DNA from: DSAR01 sp034437315
GTDB taxonomy: Bacteria > Chloroflexota > Anaerolineae > B4-G1
NCBI GenBank assembly: GCA_034437315.1
Contig: DAOTUC010000204.1
Location: forward strand, 1 to 8,691
Reading direction: 5' to 3'
Length of the DNA: 8,691 nt
Below are positions 1 to 6,004 of this stretch, one piece after another. The notes beneath the pieces are model-generated. The model ran no database searches. It was not told the DNA's origin and was given only the letters and a program-made list of their open reading frames with translations. Positions within the stretch are counted from its first letter, which is position 1. Each line of letters starts with the position of its first letter. A program made the position numbers and the translations under genes.

Positions 1-55
1 GGCGACTATTTGTCGTTGAGGGGAATGAATGAGAAGAGATTTCGTGCATTTAAGG

Positions 56-77
56 TGATTGAGTCGACACTCATTCA
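56..77. other. Imperfect inverted repeat (possible hairpin)
   Basis: TGATTGAGT (56-64) and ACTCATTCA (69-77) pair at 8 of 9 positions around a CGAC loop. There is no T-run directly after the stem, so a terminator for a gene to the left is only a weak possibility. Nothing else recognisable lies in bases 1-90. Confidence 0.3.
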
Positions 78-90
78 CGGACATTGGATT

Positions 91-118
91 TTGCCGTTAT
101 GACAAAGTGTGATAGAAT
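91..118 (+). promoter_or_regulatory. Likely sigma70-type promoter of the CNB-domain gene
   Basis: TTGCCG (91-96, 4 of 6 to the -35 consensus) is followed after 16 bp by TAGAAT (113-118, 5 of 6 to the -10 consensus). The -10 box lies inside the repeated half-sites at 106-143, so a factor bound there could compete with RNA polymerase. Confidence 0.4.
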
Positions 119-143
119 TTATCACTAAGTGTGATAAAATTTA
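106..143 (+). promoter_or_regulatory. Direct and inverted half-site array, candidate operator
   Basis: AGTGTGATARAATTTA occurs twice (106-121 and 128-143) with one mismatch and a 22-bp period, about two helical turns. Between the copies, GTGATA (109-114) and TATCAC (120-125) form an exact inverted repeat with a 5-bp spacer. The half-site resembles TGTGA of CRP/FNR sites, but the spacing between arms is not the N6 of a CRP box. The array overlaps the putative -10 and ends 32 bp before the start codon. Role as an operator is inferred. Confidence 0.45.
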
Positions 144-175
144 GCAAGTCTGGTTAGCTGAAAAAGGGAGGGGAT

Positions 176-697
176 GTGAACACACCGGTAGAGAAAATCG
201 CAGAGTATAGTCACGTTTTGCGGCAGGCCGACATCTTCTATGACCTGACCGACGATCAACTGGAGATGGTATCGGCGCTCTGTACAGAGATCGAGCCGCC
301 CGCCAATGAGATTATCTTCGAGGAGAACAGCCGCGGGGATGAGTTGTACGTCGTCGCCAACGGCGCAGTAGACATCCTGGTCAATCCAACCCTCGTCCAG
401 GCGTCCGCCCGCCGGCAGTCAGAACCGCTGACCATCGCCACAGTCAGGCGCGGACAGACCTTTGGGGAGATCAGCCTGGTGGATCAAGGGTTGCGCTCGG
501 CGGCCGCCCGCTGCGCTTCCAGAAAGACGCGCCTCCTGCGCATCCCCCGCGATGGCCTCATCCAGTTGTGCGATCAGCACCCCGACTTGGGCTATCGCCT
601 GATGCGCAACATCGCCGCCGACCTGGCGTTTAAAATCCGCGGCACCGACATGGCCATTCGTGAAAAACTGCTATGGCGTCCACGGGTCGAGCAGTGA
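176..697 (+). CDS. Stand-alone cyclic-nucleotide-binding (Crp/cNMP) domain protein
   Basis: A 173-residue protein made of one cNMP-binding beta-barrel and a C-terminal helix. The N-terminal helix (about 14-40) and glycine turn (GDELYVVANGAVDI, about 54-67) are typical of the family. The phosphate-binding cassette reads FGEISLVDQGLRSAA (96-110), keeping the glutamate (E98) and arginine (R107) that contact the ribose and phosphate in cAMP-binding members. No helix-turn-helix follows the barrel, so it is not a CRP/FNR transcription factor as it stands. It may sense a nucleotide and act on a partner protein, or be a degenerate sensor. The chosen start is GTG at 176, behind AGGGAGGGG (165-173); the overlapping ATG at 174 runs straight into a stop. 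The gene appears monocistronic, since a tRNA gene with its own promoter follows within 50 bp. The ligand cannot be told from sequence. Confidence 0.85.
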   Translation: MNTPVEKIAEYSHVLRQADIFYDLTDDQLEMVSALCTEIEPPANEIIFEENSRGDELYVVANGAVDILVNPTLVQASARRQSEPLTIATVRRGQTFGEISLVDQGLRSAAARCASRKTRLLRIPRDGLIQLCDQHPDLGYRLMRNIAADLAFKIRGTDMAIREKLLWRPRVEQ

Positions 698-703
698 CGT
701 GAT

Positions 704-732
704 TTGACATTTTGCGTCAAACTCGCTATAAT
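704..732 (+). promoter_or_regulatory. Consensus sigma70 promoter of tRNA-Gly
   Basis: TTGACA (704-709), a 17-bp spacer and TATAAT (727-732) match the consensus fully and put the transcription start about 2-4 bases before the tRNA. An inverted repeat, TTTGAC (703-708) / GTCAAA (716-721), covers the -35 box. Confidence 0.9.
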
Positions 733-742
733 CTGGGCCGAT

Positions 743-814
743 GCGGGTGTAGTTCAGTGGTAGAACGTCAGCTTCCCAAGCTGAATGTCTGGGGTTCGAA
801 TCCCCACACCCGCT
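743..814 (+). tRNA. tRNA-Gly (anticodon CCC)
   Basis: A 72-base cloverleaf. The acceptor stem GCGGGTG (743-749) pairs with CACCCGC (807-813) and U814 is the discriminator, as usual for tRNA-Gly. The anticodon stem TCAGC/GCTGA (768-772/780-784) carries the loop TTCCCAA with anticodon CCC at 775-777, reading GGG codons. The T-arm contains GGTTCGAATCC. No CCA is encoded, so it must be added after transcription. It is a single-gene unit with its own promoter and terminator. Confidence 0.97.
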
Positions 815-836
815 TTTCCCTTTGAGAGATCTAGAG

Positions 837-873
837 AGCCGCCAGCCGCCTAGCGCTGGCGGCTTCGGTTTTT
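837..873 (+). terminator. Intrinsic terminator after tRNA-Gly
   Basis: A perfect 10-bp GC-rich stem (AGCCGCCAGC 837-846 / GCTGGCGGCT 855-864) with an 8-base loop is followed after TCGG by TTTTT (869-873). Confidence 0.85.
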
Positions 874-910
874 ACAGTCGGATTGGCGACCATGTTGACC
901 TCGCGAAACT

Positions 911-939
911 TTCGTGTAGTGATTATAGGAGAATAACAA
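911..939 (+). repeat. Dispersed intergenic repeat, copy A
   Basis: The 15-mer TTCGTGTAGTGATTA (911-925) recurs exactly at 4765-4779. The sequence after it, ending ATAACAA (933-939), matches the far side of the palindromic element at 4791-4941 (GAGATAATAACAA at 4940-4952) apart from a 2-base gap. This copy is uninterrupted and lies in the leader region of the thioesterase gene. I see no convincing promoter for that gene within 875-998. Confidence 0.6.
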
Positions 940-998
940 CTGTTCATCCTCCCACAGGTGGGGAGCCTCACTAGATATGGGAGATATGGAGAAACAAT

Positions 999-1466
999 AT
1001 GAAGAAGCAACACGTCTCTCGAATGTGTTTCATCTGTGGAAGAGAGAACCCAGTTGGCTTAAAATTGGATTTTTACGAGAATTCGGAGGCGGGACGGGTG
1101 AGAGCCGAGTTCTCCCTGCCTCCGGAATACCAGGGTTATCCGGGAATTGCGCACGGCGGCATCGTCGCTGCGATCCTGGACGAGACCGCCGGTCGGGTGG
1201 TGATGATGGAAGGCGGAGAGGACAACTTTATGGTCACGCTCAAGCTGAACGTTCGCTACCGTCAGCCGACGCCGACGGAGACCCCTCTGGTCGCCGTGGG
1301 ACGGCTGGAGCGGATGAGCGGGGTGGGCGCTCGTGTATCGGGGGAGATTCGGTTGCCCGACGGAACCGTGTCCGCCGAGTGTGACGCGACGTTGGGCAAA
1401 CTTCCCGAGGCCTTGCGCCAGAAATGGGCGGAAGAGGCCCACTATTGGAAAGTGTGCGATTGGTGA
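999..1466 (+). CDS. PaaI-type hotdog thioesterase (4HBT superfamily)
   Basis: This 155-residue protein has the normal length and plan of a single-domain hotdog thioesterase, expected to hydrolyse an acyl-CoA in the cytoplasm as an oligomer. The N-terminal MCFICGRENPVGLKL (residues 9-23) is the CFxCGxxNPxGL signature seen in many PaaI-like proteins. HGGIVAAILDETAG (about 52-65) is the hotdog helix, with the HGG turn and the Asp-Glu pair used for substrate binding and catalysis in the family. VTLKLNVRYRQPTP is the following central strand. The ATG at 999 is preceded by GGAGA (988-992) at 6-base spacing. The substrate cannot be deduced; neighbours give no fatty-acid or phenylacetate context. The transcript probably does not continue cleanly into the next gene, because a 121-bp element is inserted right after the stop codon. 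Confidence 0.9.
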   Translation: MKKQHVSRMCFICGRENPVGLKLDFYENSEAGRVRAEFSLPPEYQGYPGIAHGGIVAAILDETAGRVVMMEGGEDNFMVTLKLNVRYRQPTPTETPLVAVGRLERMSGVGARVSGEIRLPDGTVSAECDATLGKLPEALRQKWAEEAHYWKVCDW

Positions 1467-1504
1467 ATACGAATTGGGTGTGTTTCAAATGCTTTAAGCG
1501 TTGT

Positions 1505-1555
1505 TTGTAGTGCGTGCTTCAGCGCGCTTTTACGGCGATAAATCGCCTACTACGA
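1505..1555 (+). repeat. Three-way-junction palindromic module inside the element
   Basis: TTGTAGT (1505-1511) pairs with ACTACGA (1549-1555) with one G-T wobble. It encloses two hairpins: GCGTGC/GCGCGC (1512-1517/1522-1527, loop TTCA) and GGCGAT/ATCGCC (1534-1539/1542-1547). The overall form is that of small palindromic repeats scattered through some bacterial genomes. A start codon (GTG at 1514) falls inside it, in frame with the following gene, but this looks accidental. Confidence 0.5.
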
Positions 1556-1584
1556 GCCTTGCCTCAAACGAGCCTTGCCTCAAA
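1553..1584 (+). repeat. Exact 16-bp tandem duplication
   Basis: CGAGCCTTGCCTCAAA is present twice in a row (1553-1568 and 1569-1584), next to the right inverted end of the element. It overlaps the last three bases of the folded module. Confidence 0.9.
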
Positions 1585-1633
1585 TGAAACGCACCCATAC
1601 GAATTGATGAATACGATGAATGAGGGAGCGAAT

Positions 1634-3610
1634 ATGGGCAACGAAATGTTTGGCGTCGGCAGCCATCGACCCGTTTACTTCTGGGGCGGGCCTAGCACCG
1701 TGATGATGAATCAACTCAAGTTTATGGGCGCGCCGGTCAACGAGGCGCTTCACCTGGCGGCTCACACGGCCGAGGCGGCTCATTTATTGGCGGAGGTGGG
1801 CTTCAATTGGGCCTATCTGATGTACAACTGGGGATTCCCGCCGGAGATGGAGCAGGAACAAGCGCAGCGAGAAAGCTTCCAGCAGGCGGTGGATGTCTTT
1901 CACGAGGCTGGCTTGCGGGTCTTTGCTTACGTGCAACTGTCGAACTGCGTTTACGCCGGAACGCATCGAGAGAAGGATTGGTACGCTCGCGATCCCCACG
2001 GCAAATTGATTCATTATTACACCGGCCGGTATATGACCTGCTGGCATCATCCAGATTGGCGCGAACAACTCCGCCAACGCGTGTGTGAGATTGTGGAGAC
2101 GGGCGCCGACGGCGTCTTCTTCGATAATCCATGGATGGGGATGCACATCCTCTCCTTGTTTGGAACCTGGTTGACCGGCGCCGGTTGTTATTGCGAGCGC
2201 TGCCGGGAAGCCTATCGCCGGCATAGCGGTGGGCAGGATATTCCCGCCCATCTCGATCCCGGCGATCCGCAGGCCCAGGATTACCTCGCCTGGCGGGCGC
2301 GTGTGGTGTGGCGCGTGGTCGGCGAGTTAGCCGATTACGCCCGCTCCTTGCGCGCCGACGTCGTGATCGCCGAGAATGTCTACGACGCTGTCAATTGCAA
2401 CCATTACGCCGATTTTGGCGTCGACCTTCGCGAGGCGGCCCGCATATCTGACCTGGTGATGATTGAGGATCACAGCTTTCCCCGCCTGGCGGATGACGGG
2501 ACGCCGGTCGTCAACAGCATCACCTGTAAAGCCGCCCGCGCCTGGTCGGGTGGGACGCCGGTTTCCACGGACCCATACATCGCCGGCATCGGTTTCGACC
2601 CGGTCTACACGCCGCGCCAATTCCGGCTGGCGGTGGCGGAGGGAGCCGCTTGCGGCGCAGCCACCGTCGTCAAAGGAACCGAGTTCTTCGATCGTCGCGA
2701 TGGAGGATTCACGCTGTTGACGGGAGCGCCATTCGAGGCCCAGCGCAAAGCCCTGGCGGACCTCCATCAGTGGTTGGCGGATCACGTCCATCTTTATCGA
2801 CAGGATGAGCGACGTGAAGCTTCTCCCCTGGCAGTCTATTTCCCCTACGATACGCTGCCCTTCGATTGGCAGTATACGGCCCCGCTCGTTTTTGGCGCTT
2901 GCCAGACGTTGCTTTTGGCCGGCATGCCCTATCGCATCGTCGGGCCTGACGATTGGGATGGTGTGGAGACGTTGCTCGTCCCACCGACCATTTCGACCAC
3001 CGCCGGGGATGACGGGAACGCCGCTCTGGATGCACGATTACGGGCTTTCGCGGCCGAGGGTGGGCGCGTGGTCGCCCTGGGAGAGGGAGAGGGACGGCCC
3101 CGCGCCCGCCTCGTCTGGTCGGAACCTCGTCCAATGCCCGCTTTCTTGCAATATCGCCCGACCATTCGATCGTTGCTGGGGCGGGTCGTGATGGCGTTAT
3201 ACCGCACCTATTTTTCCCGCCGTGCGTTACGCGGGTTGCTCGACCGGACAAACGCGACCCAGCGTGTGCTCCAGGGTGGGGCGACCTATAATCCCCTCTT
3301 CCGCCCCCCGGCGAGGAGAAGCCGCGAGGCATTGTTGGATGCTATGGGGCCGGTGTACGTGCCGCAGGTTCAAGCCGATCTGCCCGTCGCCATCGAATGG
3401 TGGCGGCAGGACGGGGCTGGCGGGGCAATCGATCAATTGCACCTGATCAATTACGCCGATAGCCCACAGAAAGTTGAGCTGAGTCTTCCCTGGGTGGCAG
3501 ACGTGCGCTTGATCTCGCCCGATACGCTGGGCGAAGAGACCTTTGAAGGCCGATCGTTGCGGTTGACGCTCGATCTGTACACCGTGCTCCTGTGTGAACG
3601 GGCGCTGTAA
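1634..3610 (+). CDS. Putative TIM-barrel glycoside hydrolase-like protein
   Basis: A 658-residue protein without a signal peptide, so probably cytoplasmic. Residues 1-390 look like a TIM barrel of the poorly characterised hypothetical glycosyl hydrolase group. Strand-end motifs are ADGVFFDNPW (D159, D164), VIAENVYD (E247) and LVMIEDHSF (E278, D279), whose acidic residues are candidate catalytic groups. A CxCxxC cluster (C185, C187, C190) follows the DNPW strand, as in several such proteins. Residues about 399-500 (LAVYFPYDTLPFDW onward, then RLRAFAAEGGRVVALG) resemble the glutamine-amidotransferase-like trimerisation domain of beta-galactosidases. The end (602-658, LHLINYADSPQ) resembles a small C-terminal beta-sandwich. 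I chose ATG 1634 for its ribosome site GAGGGAG (1622-1628) at 5-base spacing. In-frame codons at 1514, 1607 and 1616 lack one, and 1514 lies inside the inserted element. The next gene, a sugar kinase, starts one base after the stop, arguing for a shared sugar pathway. Substrate unknown; hydrolase activity is inferred. Confidence 0.7.
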   Translation: MGNEMFGVGSHRPVYFWGGPSTVMMNQLKFMGAPVNEALHLAAHTAEAAHLLAEVGFNWAYLMYNWGFPPEMEQEQAQRESFQQAVDVFHEAGLRVFAYVQLSNCVYAGTHREKDWYARDPHGKLIHYYTGRYMTCWHHPDWREQLRQRVCEIVETGADGVFFDNPWMGMHILSLFGTWLTGAGCYCERCREAYRRHSGGQDIPAHLDPGDPQAQDYLAWRARVVWRVVGELADYARSLRADVVIAENVYDAVNCNHYADFGVDLREAARISDLVMIEDHSFPRLADDGTPVVNSITCKAARAWSGGTPVSTDPYIAGIGFDPVYTPRQFRLAVAEGAACGAATVVKGTEFFDRRDGGFTLLTGAPFEAQRKALADLHQWLADHVHLYRQDERREASPLAVYFPYDTLPFDWQYTAPLVFGACQTLLLAGMPYRIVGPDDWDGVETLLVPPTISTTAGDDGNAALDARLRAFAAEGGRVVALGEGEGRPRARLVWSEPRPMPAFLQYRPTIRSLLGRVVMALYRTYFSRRALRGLLDRTNATQRVLQGGATYNPLFRPPARRSREALLDAMGPVYVPQVQADLPVAIEWWRQDGAGGAIDQLHLINYADSPQKVELSLPWVADVRLISPDTLGEETFEGRSLRLTLDLYTVLLCERAL

Positions 3611-3611
3611 G

Positions 3612-4787
3612 ATGGGCTGTAAGACTAGCGGTAAGACAAAATATTACCTGACCATTCCGGCGCGCGTCAATCTTCTGGGCAATCCCGCCGATGCCTGCGA
3701 GGGCGCTCACGCGACGATCTCAGCGGCGATCGATTGCTACGCGCGGGCCGTCGTCGAACCGGCCGAGGCTGTGGTGGTGGAAGCGGAGACCCCGGCGGGA
3801 GAGAGACTGGCCCGTCAGGCCTTCGACTCACCGCCGCCATACCCTTACGATGGCGATCTGGACTTGCTGAAAGGCGGGATCAACCGGCTGTATGCTTATA
3901 GCGCACAACTGCGGAGGCGGATGGCGGAACGGGGCGGTGTACGAATTACGACACAGACCGAAGTCCCGCGCCAATCTGGATTGGGCGGATCGTCGCTCCT
4001 GGTTCTGCTGACGCTGGCTGGCTTGCGCGCCTTTTACGCGCTTGATCCCCGTCTGCATAACGATTACGTGTTGGCGGAATTATGTCAGCGGGTCGAGGCG
4101 CGGGAATTGGGCATCACGTGCGGTTACGCCGACCGCTACGCCCCGCTATTCGGCGGCCTGGCCTACATCGACTATCGGGGCAAGCTGCACCAGCGCCCGC
4201 TTGGCGAAGAGCCTTTCGCCGTTTACGAGCGGCTGGATCGCTGGGCGGACGGATTATCTTTGGTGATCGCCTACACTGGCGTGACGCGCGATTCGGGCGA
4301 TGTGCATCGGGTGATGCGGGCGCGCTATCTTCAGGAATACGCGCAATACGAGCGGGGCGCTCCCAAGCCCTTCGCCGTCCACGTGATGGCCCAGGTAGGG
4401 GCGACGGCCTGGCGGGGCAAGATGGCGTTCCTGCGCGGCGATTGGGAAGCGGTGGGGCGCTTGATGGGCGAAAATCACCGGCTGGTCGACGAGATGATGG
4501 CCTATTGCAATTTGCCCGGCGGGGCCGGCGAGGCGAACAACGCGCTCATCCAGGCGGCGCTGGCGGCCGGCGCGTTGGGGGCCAAGTTAACGGGCGCCGG
4601 CGGCGGTGGGTCGGTCTTCGCCCTGGCGCGTCCAGGCGAGGAGACGGCCCTGATCGACGCGCTGCTCAGCGCTGCGACCAGATCTGGTCTGGAGAATGCC
4701 CGGGCATGGCGTGCGAACGTGGATGGCGAAGGGTTGCGTGTGCAATGCGTGCACAAACCAAATCTTCGTGTAGTGATTAAGGGATAA
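3612..4787 (+). CDS. GHMP-family sugar kinase, glucuronokinase-like
   Basis: This 391-residue kinase should phosphorylate a sugar with ATP, probably at C1. Three GHMP motifs are clear. Motif 1 is PARVNLLGNPAD (16-27); its LGNPxD form is that of plant glucuronokinases rather than the LGEHTDY of galactokinases. Motif 2, the ATP loop, is VPRQSGLGGSSL (118-129). Motif 3 is AKLTGAGGGG (324-333). D174 in ITCGYADRY sits where the catalytic aspartate of galactokinase lies. The ATG at 3612 is one base after the hydrolase TAA with no obvious Shine-Dalgarno, so translational coupling is likely. A GTG at 3594 would overlap the upstream gene by 17 bases and is less likely. The last eight codons and the stop lie in a copy of a dispersed repeat, so the C-terminus (LRVVIKG) may be repeat-derived. 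The nucleotidyltransferase downstream fits a kinase-then-pyrophosphorylase salvage route. The exact substrate is uncertain; an anomeric kinase for another sugar is the alternative. Confidence 0.8.
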   Translation: MGCKTSGKTKYYLTIPARVNLLGNPADACEGAHATISAAIDCYARAVVEPAEAVVVEAETPAGERLARQAFDSPPPYPYDGDLDLLKGGINRLYAYSAQLRRRMAERGGVRITTQTEVPRQSGLGGSSLLVLLTLAGLRAFYALDPRLHNDYVLAELCQRVEARELGITCGYADRYAPLFGGLAYIDYRGKLHQRPLGEEPFAVYERLDRWADGLSLVIAYTGVTRDSGDVHRVMRARYLQEYAQYERGAPKPFAVHVMAQVGATAWRGKMAFLRGDWEAVGRLMGENHRLVDEMMAYCNLPGGAGEANNALIQAALAAGALGAKLTGAGGGGSVFALARPGEETALIDALLSAATRSGLENARAWRANVDGEGLRVQCVHKPNLRVVIKG

Positions 4788-4790
4788 TAA
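4765..4790 (+). repeat. Dispersed intergenic repeat, copy B (left part)
   Basis: TTCGTGTAGTGATTA (4765-4779) is identical to 911-925 and is followed by AGGGATAATAA. It overlaps the end of the kinase gene and supplies its stop codon. Its expected continuation (GATAATAACAA) reappears only at 4942-4952, beyond the palindromic element. Confidence 0.6.
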
Positions 4791-4949
4791 TTCTCTGGGA
4801 TTTCGCATGGCAAGACCCTAAAGGTTTTGTTCAAAGCCGCGCAAACAACGGTTTTGCCTTAAACAATGACCTTTTTCCATCAAAACCAGCGCAAAAACCT
4901 TTAGGGTCTATGATGGGCCATGCGAAATCCTGAAGACCCGAGATAATAA
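4783..4949. mobile_element. Palindromic MITE-like element between kinase and nucleotidyltransferase genes
   Basis: GATAATAA occurs directly at 4783-4790 and 4942-4949 and may be an 8-bp target duplication. Inside, GGATTTCGCATGGC (4798-4811) pairs perfectly with 4917-4930, and a second 16-bp perfect arm pairs 4813-4828 with 4894-4909, offset by a 7-to-1-base asymmetric loop. Inner pairing GGTTTTG/CAAAACC (4850-4856/4881-4887) extends the fold, and 4832-4850 recurs roughly as a direct repeat at 4881-4899. No coding capacity is seen. The 7 and 11 bases between the duplication and the strong inverted arms pair only partly, so the true ends are uncertain. As RNA it would fold into a large hairpin, but no T-run follows, so it is not a typical intrinsic terminator. 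It occupies nearly the whole intergenic gap. Confidence 0.55.
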
Positions 4950-4955
4950 CAAGAG

Positions 4956-5969
4956 ATGACAAAAATGCTAGCAGTCATCCTCGCAGCAGGACAAGGATCA
5001 CGTTTACGCCCATTAACCGATGAGCGCTCAAAACCTATGTTGCCCGTCGTGGGGCAGCCGATGATCGGGCGGGTGATGGCCTGCCTGGCAGGTGAGGGCG
5101 CCGACCGTTTCGTGCTCGTCGTCCACCCCGACGATGACGCGCTCATCTACTACCTGAAGCGCTCGGTGTGGCGCGACGCCATCCAGCTGGCCTATCAGGC
5201 GCAGCAATTGGGAATGGCCCACGCGCTATCCTGCGCAACGACCGCCGTGAAAACGACCGGGGCGCGCGCTTTTCTCCTGGCCTCGTGTGATAACCTCTAT
5301 CCCGAAGGGCACGCAGCCGCCCTGGCGGCGTTACAGCAGCGGGACGATTTAGACGCGGCGCTGACGCTCATGTCAGTGCGGCCTGAGCAGATCCCCACCT
5401 TGGCCGTCGTGGCGCTGACAGATGGTTTGGTTACACATATCGTCGAAAAGCCCACCCCCGAGGAAGCGCCGTCCAATTTGGGCGTCCCGGCCCTCTACGC
5501 GCTTTCCACCGCTGTGTTTGATTGCCTGTCCCGGACGCCGGTCTCCTCAAGGGGTGAACGGGAATTTCCCGACGCATTACGTTTATGGATCGAGGATGGC
5601 GCTCGGGTGGGAGGGCTGACGACGCCCTGGCGGATGACGATGACGCATCCATCGGATCTCCTGGCGCTCAACCGCTATTTCCTACACCGTCAAGCTGATG
5701 ACTATCCAGGGCGCATATCCTCGGGCGGAATCGAGGCGGATGTCCTCATTGAGGTTGAGATTGAGATTGAGATTGAGCCGCCGGTGCACATTGAGGCTGG
5801 CGCGCGCCTGGAAACAGGATGTCGCATCGGTCCAGAAGTATACGTGGAGACTGGCGCGCACATCGGCGCGGGCGCGCTGGTGCGCCGGGCCGTGATCTTG
5901 CGCGGGAGTAAAGTCGCTGCCGGGGGCGTGATCGAGGATCGCGTGCTGTGTGCCAGGCAGGAAACTTGA
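4956..5969 (+). CDS. Sugar-phosphate nucleotidyltransferase with C-terminal hexapeptide region
   Basis: This 337-residue protein should join an NTP and a sugar-1-phosphate to give an NDP-sugar and pyrophosphate. The N-terminal Rossmann-like domain has the signature LAAGQGSRLRPLTDERSKPMLPV (residues 9-31), with G12, G14, R16 and K26 as expected for nucleotide and phosphate binding. QAQQLGMAHAL (81-91) is the base-recognition loop and D112 in LLASCDNLYP is the probable metal ligand. IVEKP (near 165) is also typical. From about 279 the repeats HIEAGA, RIGPEV, HIGAGA form a short left-handed beta-helix, as in GlmU/RmlA-long type enzymes. An acidic (I/V)E run at 265-274 joins the two parts and is coded by a hexanucleotide repeat. 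Start choice is uncertain: ATG 4956 and ATG 4965 are both possible, with only AAGAG (4951-4955) as a weak ribosome site, better spaced for 4965. It probably uses the product of the upstream kinase; the nucleotide and sugar are not determined. Confidence 0.85.
   Translation: MTKMLAVILAAGQGSRLRPLTDERSKPMLPVVGQPMIGRVMACLAGEGADRFVLVVHPDDDALIYYLKRSVWRDAIQLAYQAQQLGMAHALSCATTAVKTTGARAFLLASCDNLYPEGHAAALAALQQRDDLDAALTLMSVRPEQIPTLAVVALTDGLVTHIVEKPTPEEAPSNLGVPALYALSTAVFDCLSRTPVSSRGEREFPDALRLWIEDGARVGGLTTPWRMTMTHPSDLLALNRYFLHRQADDYPGRISSGGIEADVLIEVEIEIEIEPPVHIEAGARLETGCRIGPEVYVETGAHIGAGALVRRAVILRGSKVAAGGVIEDRVLCARQET
5748..5777 (+). repeat. Hexanucleotide microsatellite (ATTGAG, five units)
   Basis: Five tandem units, ATTGAG x1, GTTGAG x1 and ATTGAG x3, lie in frame within the nucleotidyltransferase gene and encode (I/V)E dipeptides at residues 265-274. 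Unit gain or loss would change linker length by two residues without a frameshift. Confidence 0.9.
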
Positions 5970-6004
5970 TGTTGCTTTGGGGGCTATTAAAAATGGGTCT
6001 TCAC

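Larger units (their letters stand above)
1467..1605. mobile_element. MITE-like element (1476-1596) with 9-bp target duplication
   Basis: ATACGAATT occurs directly at 1467-1475 and 1597-1605 and flanks a 121-bp segment (1476-1596). The ends of that segment are inverted repeats: GGGTGTGTTTCA on the left and TGAAACGCACCC on the right, 11 of 12 paired. There is no room for a transposase, so this is a non-autonomous element, probably mobilised in trans by an IS with matching ends. It lies one base after the thioesterase stop codon and 37 bp before the hydrolase ATG. The interior holds a foldable module (1505-1555) and an exact 16-bp tandem duplication. Removing the element and one repeat copy would leave a short, ordinary intergenic spacer. 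Confidence 0.65.

Noticed and set aside
108..126. Classical CRP box over the first gene's promoter
   Set aside because: The TGTGA and TCACT arms are 9 bp apart rather than 6, so it does not fit the CRP consensus.
895..929. Promoter for the thioesterase gene using TTGACC (895-900)
   Set aside because: No acceptable -10 box lies 16-18 bp downstream; TATAGG at 924-929 is too far away.
949..965. Hairpin CTCCC/GGGAG in the thioesterase leader as a riboswitch or attenuator
   Set aside because: A 5-bp stem with no T-run and no conserved aptamer features is too weak to call.
1514..1633. In-frame 5' extension of the hydrolase gene to GTG 1514, and internal starts at 1607 and 1616
   Set aside because: The extension lies within the inserted element and shows no protein-like features. 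Only ATG 1634 has a good ribosome site (GAGGGAG).
2709..3332. 207-codon minus-strand ORF opposite the hydrolase gene
   Set aside because: Low-complexity Arg/Pro/Gly-rich translation with no domain; a shadow of the sense frame.
4082..4780. 232-codon overlapping ORF on the + strand inside the kinase gene
   Set aside because: Arginine- and glycine-rich translation typical of a shifted frame in GC-rich DNA; the kinase frame carries all the conserved motifs.
5970..6004. Bidirectional terminator between the convergent nucleotidyltransferase and mreB genes
   Set aside because: No inverted repeat with a T tract is visible in these 35 bases.
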